Source: Clostridiales bacterium
GTDB taxonomy: Bacteria; Bacillota; Clostridia; Oscillospirales; QAMX01
Direction: 5' to 3'
Length of the DNA stretch: 6,340 nt
NCBI GenBank assembly: GCA_012841675.1
Contig: DUUG01000038.1
Span: 1-6,340 of the forward strand
A program made the translations under genes and the position numbers. This document shows positions 1 through 5,661 of this stretch, piece by piece. Position 1 is the first letter of the stretch, and each line of letters starts with the position of its first letter. Below the pieces are notes generated by a model. It did no database searches. It was given only the letters and a program-made list of their open reading frames with translations, and was not told where the DNA came from.

Positions 1-35
1 GGGAAGAAACGGACTTCCGTTTCTTCCCGTTTTTT
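1..35 (+). terminator. Intrinsic terminator of an upstream gene, just before dcd
   Basis: Bases 1-12 pair perfectly with 17-28 (12 bp stem, ACTT loop 13-16), followed by G and then six T (30-35). This is a textbook rho-independent terminator on the plus strand; the stem may extend left of the window. It lies only about ten bases before the dcd ribosome binding site, so it either ends an upstream gene with partial read-through into dcd or acts as an attenuator in the dcd leader. Confidence 0.9.
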
Positions 36-60
36 ATGCAAAAGCAAGGAGGCGCAACTT

Positions 61-579
61 ATGATTCTGTCCGGACCGGAAATAAAAAAGCAAATGGGGA
101 AAACGATTTTTATAGAACCCTTTGACGAAAGCCGTTTAAACCCCAACAGCTACAATCTCTCCCTTGCCAACGAGCTGGCCGTTTACGAGGAAGAAGCCCT
201 CGACATGAAAACGCCCCATTCCCTGCGCCACATAAAAATTCCGTCTGAGGGGCTGTGGCTGGAGCCTAACAAGCTCTATCTGGGCAGAACCAAGGAGTAT
301 ACAAAAACGGATCACTATGTGCCCATGCTGGAGGGGCGATCCTCCGTTGGCCGGCTGGGGCTTTTTATCCATGTAACGGCCGGCTTTGGGGATATCGGGT
401 TTGCCGGATATTGGACGCTGGAGATGTTTTGCGTCCAACCTGTGAAAATTTATCCCGATGTGGAGATTTGCCAAATCTACTACCACACGTTAGCTGGCGA
501 GCGGAGCCTGTATAAAAGCGGAAAATATCAAAACAACACAGGCATACAGCCAAGCCTTATTTACCGGGATTTTAAATAA
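61..579 (+). CDS. dcd: dCTP deaminase family protein, possibly bifunctional dCTP deaminase/dUTPase
   Basis: Predicted cytoplasmic homotrimeric enzyme that deaminates dCTP to dUTP; members of the bifunctional subgroup go on to dUMP plus pyrophosphate, feeding thymidylate synthesis. The 172 residues are close to the family's usual length. An N-terminal segment with NPNSYNLSL (27-35) precedes the signature EGRSSVGRLGL (91-101), with the conserved Ser and Arg residues, then HVTAGFGDIGF (104-114) and TLEM (119-122). Glu121 lies where the catalytic glutamate sits in E. coli Dcd. The C-terminal KYQNNTGIQPSLIYRDF (155-171) matches the nucleotide-closing tail of the family. TAG at 106-108, rather than the E. 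coli TAH, resembles the bifunctional Methanocaldococcus and Mycobacterium enzymes. Ile112 replaces the usual Pro of the DPG segment and Cys137 replaces the usual Gly of IGQ, so it is somewhat divergent. The start is fixed by AAGGAGG at 46-52, eight bases upstream. No promoter is visible between the preceding terminator and the start. The family call is firm; bifunctionality is inference. Confidence 0.92.
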   Translation: MILSGPEIKKQMGKTIFIEPFDESRLNPNSYNLSLANELAVYEEEALDMKTPHSLRHIKIPSEGLWLEPNKLYLGRTKEYTKTDHYVPMLEGRSSVGRLGLFIHVTAGFGDIGFAGYWTLEMFCVQPVKIYPDVEICQIYYHTLAGERSLYKSGKYQNNTGIQPSLIYRDFK

Positions 580-599
580 GCCGTTTTGGCATACATAGC

Positions 600-630
600 A
601 AGGCCCTCCTCTAAAACGGAAGGCCTTTTT
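600..630 (+). terminator. Intrinsic terminator downstream of dcd
   Basis: Bases 600-609 (AAGGCCCTCC) pair with 618-627 (GGAAGGCCTT) with a single C-A mismatch; the loop is eight bases and a T run covers 626-630. It lies 20 bases after the dcd stop codon, so dcd appears to end as a separate transcription unit before the sugar operon. Confidence 0.8.
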
Positions 631-673
631 GTCATGCAAAATGCTTATATTTCTGCTATTATATATCTGGAAC

Positions 674-703
674 ATTACAAGGGCAGGGATTCTGCATTAT
701 AAT
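674..703 (+). promoter_or_regulatory. Candidate SigA-type promoter for the ThuA operon (distal)
   Basis: A perfect TATAAT -10 box lies at 698-703 with ATTACA (674-679, four of six consensus bases) 18 bases upstream, or TTACAA (675-680) at 17. Transcription would start near 710 and leave a leader of about 65 bases. A short dyad, GGATT at 687-691 and AATCC at 701-705, overlaps the -10 box and could be an operator half-site pair, but five-base arms are weak evidence. It competes with the proximal candidate at 716-744; both may be used. Confidence 0.5.
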
Positions 704-715
704 CCTTATTGTATC

Positions 716-744
716 TTGCATTTCGGGCGTACATGCTGTATTAT
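716..744 (+). promoter_or_regulatory. Candidate SigA-type promoter for the ThuA operon (proximal)
   Basis: TTGCAT (716-721) and TATTAT (739-744) are separated by exactly 17 bases, and a start near 751 would give a short leader of about 25 bases ending in the strong ribosome binding site AAGGAGG (758-764). The -35 match is weak beyond its TTG, so this is a less consensus-like alternative to the distal candidate. Confidence 0.4.
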
Positions 745-775
745 ATTCATATGAGGTAAGGAGGAGGTTTTTACC

Positions 776-1504
776 ATGGCAGACAAAAAGGCCCTGATTG
801 TATGGGGCGGCTGGGACGGTCACGAGCCGGACAAAGTGGCTGCCCGTTTCGCCCGCCTTCTGGAACGGGAGGGCATTTCCGTTCGCATTTCTGATACGCT
901 AGAGTCGTTTGCCGATCTGGAGTATTTGAGCACGCTTCATTTGATTGTGCCGGTGTGGACAGGCGGCAACCTGCCCGGCACCTTGAGCTCAAATGTAAGC
1001 GCGGCCGTATCCGCCGGTGTCGGGCTGGCCGGAAACCACGGCGGCATGTGTGATGCCTTCCGGGAAAACACCGAATGGCAGTTCATGACCGGCGGAAACT
1101 GGGTTTCTCACCCCGGCGGGCTGATTGATTACACGGTGGAAATCAACAAAAGCTCGTCCAGTCCCATTGTCGAAGGGTTAGAGGATTTTCCCGTCCACAG
1201 CGAGCAGTATTATCTCCACTATGACCCGGCGGTGGATATATTGGCCACCACGCGTTTCCCCAACGCCTTGTATTTCCATTCCGCCAACCGTCCCATAGAC
1301 ATGCCTGTGGTGTGGACGAAGAAATGGGGCCACGGCCGCGTGTTCTACAACTCCCTGGGCCATACGGACGATGTGTTTGACAAGTCGCCCACCGCGCTAG
1401 AGCTTATGCGCCGCGGTTTCCTCTGGGCCATTGAGGGGCGCGACATTGCCATTGAACGCAAGCTGGATCCTGCTGTTTTCCACAACGATGCGAAAATGTA
1501 TTAA
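776..1504 (+). CDS. ThuA-like protein (trehalose-utilisation family)
   Basis: Member of the ThuA family (class I glutamine-amidotransferase-like fold, PF06283-type), which is linked genetically to trehalose and related sugar use and usually sits beside Gfo/Idh/MocA oxidoreductases. The 242 residues match single-domain members. Visible blocks are an N-terminal beta strand running into GGWDGHEP (11-18), GLAGNHGGMCDAFR (83-96), HSEQYYLHYD (141-150), and the C-terminal MPVVWTKKWGHGRVFY (176-191) followed by SLGHT (193-197). The conserved histidines at 16, 88, 186 and 196 are family features. No signal peptide or membrane segment is seen, so it is cytoplasmic. There is no clear glutaminase nucleophile motif, so it is not a real amidotransferase. 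The start is set by AAGGAGG at 758-764. It is the first gene of a three-gene operon; the next gene begins 12 bases on, and its ribosome binding site overlaps this stop codon. The exact reaction is unknown. The published proposal for ThuA is conversion of 3-keto-disaccharides made by its oxidoreductase partner, but the substrate here is not determinable. Confidence 0.88.
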   Translation: MADKKALIVWGGWDGHEPDKVAARFARLLEREGISVRISDTLESFADLEYLSTLHLIVPVWTGGNLPGTLSSNVSAAVSAGVGLAGNHGGMCDAFRENTEWQFMTGGNWVSHPGGLIDYTVEINKSSSSPIVEGLEDFPVHSEQYYLHYDPAVDILATTRFPNALYFHSANRPIDMPVVWTKKWGHGRVFYNSLGHTDDVFDKSPTALELMRRGFLWAIEGRDIAIERKLDPAVFHNDAKMY

Positions 1505-1516
1505 GGAGGGGCTTTT

Positions 1517-2626
1517 ATGCAGCGAGTCACCGTGGGCATTGTCGGCAACGGCAACATTAGTCCTATCTATCTAAAAAATCTGACGACGGTTTTTTCGCGG
1601 TTGGTTTATGTCAAGGGCGTGTGCGACCTGATCCCCGAGCGAAGCCAAAAGGCGGCCTCCGATTGGAACGTCCCGGTTATTTATGAAACCATGTACGACA
1701 TGTTCCAAGACCCTGAAATAGAGATCGTTTTAAACCTAACCACGCCTAAGCAGCATTACGGCGTTGCCATAGAGGCCCTGCGCCACGGCAAACATACACA
1801 CAGCGAAAAGCCTATGGCCGTCGAGCGGGCCCATGCCAAAGAGCTTTTGGATCTTGCCAACGAGAAAAACTTGTTAATCGGCGTGGCACCCGATACGTTT
1901 ATGGGCGCCGGCATCCAAACTTGCCGGAAATTAATTGACGACGGCTACATCGGCCGGCCTATTGGCGCGGCGGCGTATATGACGGGCCACGGCCATGAAT
2001 CTTGGCATCCCGACCCGGAATTCTACTACGAAGAGGGCGGTGGCCCCATGCTCGACATGGGCCCCTATTACATTACGGCGCTTTTGAACCTATTGGGGCC
2101 TGTGGAGCGTCTGACCGGCGTGTCCCGCCGCATGTTCGATACGCGAACGATTACCAGCCCCGGCAAGTTCGGCAAAGTCATCCCCGTCGAAGTGGATACC
2201 CATGTAACGGGCATTATGGAATTTGCCAACGGCGCCGTCGGCACCATTATCATGTCCTTTGATATGTGGCAGGCCGAGCACCCCTTTATCGAAGTTTACG
2301 GCACAGAGGGCACCATCCAAGTGCCTGACCCCAACGGCTTTGGCGGTCCGGTGCGCCTGTCCAGAGGCAAGGGGCCGTTCTGTGAAGTGCCGCTGACCCA
2401 TGCGTATGCCGAAAACAGCCGGGGCATTGCCGTGGCCGACATGGCCTGCGCGCTGCGGTCCGGCCGGAAACACAGGGCTTCCGGCGAGCTTGCCTTCCAT
2501 GCTTTGGATGTTATGCTTGGCTTTGGCGACAGCGCACGCGCCGGCGCCCACTACAAGACGGTTACAACTTGTGAACGCCCTGCCCCCCTGCCAACCCACC
2601 TGATCGAAGGGTTTTTAGATGAATAG
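1517..2626 (+). CDS. Gfo/Idh/MocA family NAD(P)-dependent sugar oxidoreductase
   Basis: Predicted soluble dehydrogenase that oxidises a hydroxyl of a sugar, glycoside or polyol (or runs in reverse) with NAD(P). The 369 residues are normal for the family. The N-terminal Rossmann domain carries GIVGNGNIS (7-15); the third glycine of the dinucleotide motif is replaced by Ser15, a common variant here. SEKPMAVE (96-103) contains the EKP motif with catalytic Lys98. The C-terminal alpha/beta domain contains GGGPMLDMGPYYI (174-186). Asp180, Gly182 and Tyr184 form a DxGxY motif, as in glucose-fructose oxidoreductase and dihydrodiol dehydrogenase, rather than the histidine of inositol dehydrogenases. 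ANGAVGTIIMSFDMW (237-251) and YGTEGTIQVPDP (261-272) are the usual C-terminal sheet motifs. AAGGAGG at 1503-1509 overlaps the preceding stop codon and lies seven bases before ATG, implying translational coupling with the ThuA gene. The gene ends 14 bases before the TIM-barrel gene. The family is certain; the substrate is unknown, although the operon favours a 3-keto-sugar role. Confidence 0.93.
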   Translation: MQRVTVGIVGNGNISPIYLKNLTTVFSRLVYVKGVCDLIPERSQKAASDWNVPVIYETMYDMFQDPEIEIVLNLTTPKQHYGVAIEALRHGKHTHSEKPMAVERAHAKELLDLANEKNLLIGVAPDTFMGAGIQTCRKLIDDGYIGRPIGAAAYMTGHGHESWHPDPEFYYEEGGGPMLDMGPYYITALLNLLGPVERLTGVSRRMFDTRTITSPGKFGKVIPVEVDTHVTGIMEFANGAVGTIIMSFDMWQAEHPFIEVYGTEGTIQVPDPNGFGGPVRLSRGKGPFCEVPLTHAYAENSRGIAVADMACALRSGRKHRASGELAFHALDVMLGFGDSARAGAHYKTVTTCERPAPLPTHLIEGFLDE

Positions 2627-2640
2627 AGGAAGGATTGAGT

Positions 2641-3498
2641 ATGCAGAAAGTCATTATTTCCGGCTTTGCCGATGAAATTGACCCGTATCTGAACAATCAA
2701 ATGGATGTGCTTGACACACTTGGCATCCGCTATATTGAAATCCGCGGCGCCGACGGAAAGAATATTTCCAAGGTGTCTTTGGAAGAGGGCAAGGAAATGG
2801 CCGCTCGCCTTGCCGCCAGAGGGTATAAAATCTCCTCCATCGGCTCGCCTGTGGGAAAAACGGTGATTACTGACGATTTTGCACCGGCCCTGGAGCAGTT
2901 CCGCCACTGTTTAGATCTGGCGAAGATCTTTAACGCCCCTTATATCCGTATGTTCAGCTTCTATCCTCCCGAAGGCGGGAAAATCGAAGACTACCGGGAC
3001 GAAGTCATGCGCCGGTGGGAAGTTTTCCTGAAAGAAGCGGAAGGCACCGGCGTTACCCTTTTGCATGAAAACGAAAAGGGCATCTACGGCGACACGGTGG
3101 AGCGCTGCTTAGATTTGGCCGAAACCCTGGGCGTTTCCCTGATCTTCGATCCGGCCAACTTTATCCAGAGCGGTGAAAAAACGTATCCCGATGGGCTTGC
3201 AAAGCTGAAAAAGCATGTAAAATACATGCACATTAAAGACGCAAAGTTCGAAAACGGCCAGGTTGTCCCGGCAGGCTACGGCGATGCCGACGTGCCCGCC
3301 ATCATTAAAGAGTTGTATGACGACGGGTTTGACGGATTCCTCTCCTTAGAGCCCCATCTGGCCAAGTTTGAGGGCTTTGCGGAGTTAGAGCCGGACAATC
3401 CGCTCAACGACCTGCCCCCCGGCGGCCCCAAATCCTACCGCATTGCCGCCGAATCCCTGTTTAAGGTTCTCAAAGATCTGGGGATCCCCTATTGCTAA
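2641..3498 (+). CDS. Sugar phosphate isomerase/epimerase-like protein (xylose isomerase-like TIM barrel)
   Basis: Member of the AP-endonuclease-2/xylose-isomerase-like TIM-barrel superfamily, whose members isomerise, epimerise, dehydrate or eliminate keto-sugars with a bound divalent metal. The 285 residues match the family. The N-terminal ISGFADEI (6-13) is typical of these proteins. Likely metal ligands are Glu143 in LHENE (141-145), Asp170 in FDPAN (169-173), His197 in MHIKD (196-200) and Glu237 in SLEPH (235-239), spaced in order along the barrel. No signal peptide is seen. ATG at 2641 was chosen because AGGA at 2631-2634 lies six bases before it; the in-frame TTG at 2635 would sit too close to that site and adds only two residues. 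It is the last gene of the operon and is followed at once by a strong terminator. With the oxidoreductase it resembles pairs acting on 3-keto-glycosides (for example the DgpA/DgpC and DfgA/DfgB C-glycoside systems) or on inositol (IolG/IolE). No small DUF6379-type partner subunit is present, so C-deglycosidase function is not supported directly. Confidence 0.9.
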   Translation: MQKVIISGFADEIDPYLNNQMDVLDTLGIRYIEIRGADGKNISKVSLEEGKEMAARLAARGYKISSIGSPVGKTVITDDFAPALEQFRHCLDLAKIFNAPYIRMFSFYPPEGGKIEDYRDEVMRRWEVFLKEAEGTGVTLLHENEKGIYGDTVERCLDLAETLGVSLIFDPANFIQSGEKTYPDGLAKLKKHVKYMHIKDAKFENGQVVPAGYGDADVPAIIKELYDDGFDGFLSLEPHLAKFEGFAELEPDNPLNDLPPGGPKSYRIAAESLFKVLKDLGIPYC

Positions 3499-3501
3499 AA
3501 G

Positions 3502-3529
3502 AAAACTCCCGCCTTTGGCGGGAGTTTTT
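3502..3529 (+). terminator. Intrinsic terminator of the ThuA operon
   Basis: Bases 3502-3513 (AAAACTCCCGCC) pair perfectly with 3517-3528 (GGCGGGAGTTTT) around a TTT loop, with five T at 3525-3529. It begins three bases after the last stop codon of the operon. The A-rich left arm could let it work weakly on the minus strand too, but the position fits the plus-strand operon. Confidence 0.92.
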
Positions 3530-3571
3530 GGTTTATGTGGGAAATGCTACGGCTTGTAAGTTTGTTTGCGG

Positions 3572-3620
3572 GATGCTAAGATGGAAAAATCTGCAATCAG
3601 ACCATCTCTGATGTAGCATC
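3572..3620. repeat. Imperfect inverted repeat between the convergent terminators
   Basis: GATGCTA (3572-3578) pairs with TAGCATC (3614-3620), and AGATGG (3579-3584) pairs with CCATCT (3602-3607), leaving CTGATG (3608-3613) as a one-sided bulge. Inside, TCTG (3590-3593) pairs with CAGA (3598-3601) around CAAT. In total 17 base pairs form in three blocks. There is no T run, so it is not a terminator. ATGCTAC at 3544-3550 can pair instead with GTAGCAT at 3613-3619, giving an alternative fold. The rest of 3530-3680 shows no gene. Function unknown; it could be a small RNA or transcript-end structure, or a decayed repeat. Confidence 0.55.
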
Positions 3621-3680
3621 TGTAAGCAGTCAAGTAAACAGCTGAGTATAGTAAAAAACCACCCAAACCACCCTTGTGCA

Positions 3681-3715
3681 AATATAAAAGAGGCGAACGG
3701 ATTTCCGTTCGCCTC
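3681..3715 (-). terminator. Intrinsic terminator of pckG
   Basis: Bases 3690-3700 (GAGGCGAACGG) pair perfectly with 3705-3715 around an ATTT loop. Read on the minus strand, the 11 bp stem is followed by TTTTATATT (3689-3681). It lies seven bases beyond the pckG stop codon. Confidence 0.9.
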
Positions 3716-3722
3716 CCAATAT

Positions 3723-5519
3723 TTAGTTCATGTTATTCAGGTTTTCCTCGAGTTTATTCAACTCGTCAGCCAGCTCCTTGGGCAGGTGATTGCCGAACTT
3801 GGCATACAGCTCTTTAATGCCCTTGGCATCCTCGAGCCAGTAGTCGCGTTCGACGGTGAGGATTTCCTTGAGGGTTTCCAGATTGAACTTCTGGTCGCCT
3901 TCGATGGTGTAGTCGAGGTCTTCCAGATCGATGTCCTCCGCCTTGGGCAGGTAGCCGATAGCCGTTTCCACAGCGTCCACCTTGCCTTCGCAGCGCTTCA
4001 GGATCCACTCGAGAACACGGAAGTTGTCGCCAAATCCAGGCCAGATAAACTTGCCGTTTTCGTTGAGACGGAACCAGTTGACGTTGAAAATAAGCGGCGG
4101 GTTCGTAAGCTTCTTGCCCATGTCAAGCCAGTGTGCCCAGTAGTCGCCCATGTTGTAGCCGCAGAAGGGCAGCATGGCCATGGGGTCGCGGCGAACAACA
4201 CCGACAGCGCCGGCCGCGGCTGCCGTGGTTTCGGAAGCCATGATAGAGCCGACAAACACGCCGTGCTGCCAATCGCGGGACTGGTAAACCAGCGGAGCCG
4301 TCTTGGCGCGGCGGCCGCCGAATACGATGGCAGACAGAGGTACGCCAGCAGGATCTTCCCATTTTTCGGAGATGCAGGGGCAGTTGATAGCCGGAGAAGT
4401 GAAGCGGGAGTTGGGATGTGCGCCCTTTTCGCCGGAAGCGGGATTCCAAGGATTGCCCTTCCAGTCGAAAGCGTTCTTCGGCGGGTTCTTGTCGAGGCCT
4501 TCCCACCAAACGGTGCCGTCTTCGGGGTTGTAAACCACGTTGGTGAAGATGGTGTCCTTCCGAGTGCTGGCCAGGGCGTTGGGGTTGGAGTTGTCGTTGG
4601 TGCCGGGGGCAACGCCGAAGAAGCCGGCTTCGGGGTTAACGGCACTCAGGCCGCCGTCCTCGTTAATGCGCAGCCAGGCAATATCGTCACCAACACACCA
4701 GACCTTGTAGCCTTTGTCCAGATAATGCTGGGGCGGAATGAGCATGGCCAGGTTGGTTTTGCCGCAGGCAGAGGGGAACGCGCCGGCAATGTATGTAATG
4801 TCGCCATCGGGCTTCTCGATGCCCAGAATCAGCATATGCTCGGCCATCCAGCCCTGTTTCCAGCCCTGGTAGGAAGCAATACGCAGAGCAAAGCACTTTT
4901 TGCCCAGCAGCACGTTGCCGCCGTAGCCCGAGTTGCAGGACCAAATGGTGTTGTCCTGGGGGAACTGGAGAATGTAGCGCTTTTCTTCGTCCATTTCGCA
5001 CTTAGAGTGCAGGCCACGGACAAAGTCATTGGAATCGCCCAGCATATCCAGAACGGCTTTGCCGATGCGAGTCATAATGTTCATGTTCAGAACGACGTAA
5101 ATAGAGTCAGTCAATTCGATACCGACTTTGGCAAAGGGAGAGCCGATAGCACCCATGGAGAAGGGGATGACGTACATGGTGCGTCCCTTCATAGAACCGC
5201 GGAAAATGTCGGAAGCCATGGCGTAGGCCTCGGAAGGCGCCATCCAGTTATTGGTGGGGCCGGCTTCTTCCTTGGTGGGAGTGCAGATAAAGGTGCGGTT
5301 TTCCACGCGGGCTACGTCATTTAAAGCCGTGCGATGGTAGTAACAGCCGGGAAGCTTTTCCTGGTTCAGCTTGATGATCTCGCCGTTGGCAACCGCCTCG
5401 GCACGCAGAGCATCCAGTTGCTCTTCGCTGCCGTCAATCCATACGACACGATCGGGGGTCACCAGAGAAACCATCTCGTCAACCCAGGAGAGAACGTTCT
5501 TGTTGTTGGTCAGAACCAT
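3723..5519 (-). CDS. pckG: Phosphoenolpyruvate carboxykinase (GTP)
   Basis: Cytoplasmic enzyme (EC 4.1.1.32) interconverting oxaloacetate plus GTP with phosphoenolpyruvate, GDP and CO2; it serves gluconeogenesis or, in many anaerobes, anaplerotic CO2 fixation toward C4 acids. The 598 residues fit the GTP class (about 600), not the shorter ATP class (about 530). The P-loop is FPSACGKTN (248-256) with the mobile-loop Cys252 typical of GTP enzymes, plus Lys254 and Thr255. VGDDIAWL (276-283) is the second kinase/metal motif. GKKCF (206-210, Lys208) and AEHMLILG (226-233, His228) supply the expected manganese ligands. SGYGGN (197-202) and NSRF (370-373, Arg372) are substrate-binding blocks. FGGRRAKTAPLV (400-411) and the lid segment SETTAAAAG (429-437) follow. 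All key residues are present, so it should be active. AAAGGAG at 5526-5532 lies six bases before ATG. It sits 142 bases downstream of rsmA with its own promoter and is probably monocistronic. Confidence 0.97.
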   Translation of the reverse strand: MVLTNNKNVLSWVDEMVSLVTPDRVVWIDGSEEQLDALRAEAVANGEIIKLNQEKLPGCYYHRTALNDVARVENRTFICTPTKEEAGPTNNWMAPSEAYAMASDIFRGSMKGRTMYVIPFSMGAIGSPFAKVGIELTDSIYVVLNMNIMTRIGKAVLDMLGDSNDFVRGLHSKCEMDEEKRYILQFPQDNTIWSCNSGYGGNVLLGKKCFALRIASYQGWKQGWMAEHMLILGIEKPDGDITYIAGAFPSACGKTNLAMLIPPQHYLDKGYKVWCVGDDIAWLRINEDGGLSAVNPEAGFFGVAPGTNDNSNPNALASTRKDTIFTNVVYNPEDGTVWWEGLDKNPPKNAFDWKGNPWNPASGEKGAHPNSRFTSPAINCPCISEKWEDPAGVPLSAIVFGGRRAKTAPLVYQSRDWQHGVFVGSIMASETTAAAAGAVGVVRRDPMAMLPFCGYNMGDYWAHWLDMGKKLTNPPLIFNVNWFRLNENGKFIWPGFGDNFRVLEWILKRCEGKVDAVETAIGYLPKAEDIDLEDLDYTIEGDQKFNLETLKEILTVERDYWLEDAKGIKELYAKFGNHLPKELADELNKLEENLNNMN

Positions 5520-5593
5520 AGTAGACTCCTTTCAGATTGCCAGCGTCCGCATTATAGTAAGGGGCAAACGCCGCCATTATTAACAATACTTGC

Positions 5594-5622
5594 ATTATAC
5601 AACTTCATTTAAAAAGTTTCAA
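5594..5622 (-). promoter_or_regulatory. Near-consensus SigA-type promoter of pckG
   Basis: On the minus strand, TTGAAA (5622-5617, five of six consensus bases) is separated by exactly 17 bases from a perfect TATAAT (5599-5594). Transcription should start near 5587, leaving an untranslated leader of about 68 bases that ends in the AAAGGAG ribosome binding site. A second TATAAT at 5556-5551 lacks a credible -35 box. No clear catabolite-repression or other operator was recognised, so strong constitutive or growth-linked expression is the simplest reading. Confidence 0.85.
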
Positions 5623-5661
5623 CGACGGGATTAGACAAAATTGTAGAATTTTAGAACTATT

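Noticed and set aside
693..701. TGCATTATA at 693-701 and 5591-5599, with GCATTATA again at 5549-5556, as a shared regulatory motif
   Set aside because: Each copy overlaps a -10 box (or its complement) in AT-rich spacer DNA, in different orientation relative to the gene served. The similarity is best explained by the -10 consensus itself.
2090..2599. Minus-strand open frame antisense to the oxidoreductase gene
   Set aside because: It has no ribosome binding site and no family resemblance; the plus strand has all Gfo/Idh/MocA motifs in frame.
2635..2637. TTG as the start of the TIM-barrel gene
   Set aside because: ATG at 2641 is six bases after AGGA, the better spacing, and the TTG start would add only two residues.
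3535..3579. Fourteen-codon open frame after the operon terminator
   Set aside because: It begins just after a strong terminator, its only possible ribosome binding site lies inside the terminator stem, and random DNA gives such short frames often.
3998..4645. Long alternative minus-strand frame inside pckG, rich in Pro, Thr and Ser
   Set aside because: It overlaps the P-loop to lid region of an intact pckG in another phase and has low-complexity composition typical of an out-of-frame reading.
3786..5324. Open frame of about 512 codons on the plus strand, antisense to pckG
   Set aside because: Its translation shows no recognisable family, it has no ribosome binding site or promoter, and the opposite strand encodes a full, highly conserved PEP carboxykinase. 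Codon bias of pckG (rare TTA, CTA and TCA codons) is enough to leave the antisense frame open.
5637..5652. Hairpin AAAATT / AATTTT downstream of rsmA as a possible terminator
   Set aside because: The stem is six A-T pairs only, too unstable to terminate transcription, and no separate T run follows it.
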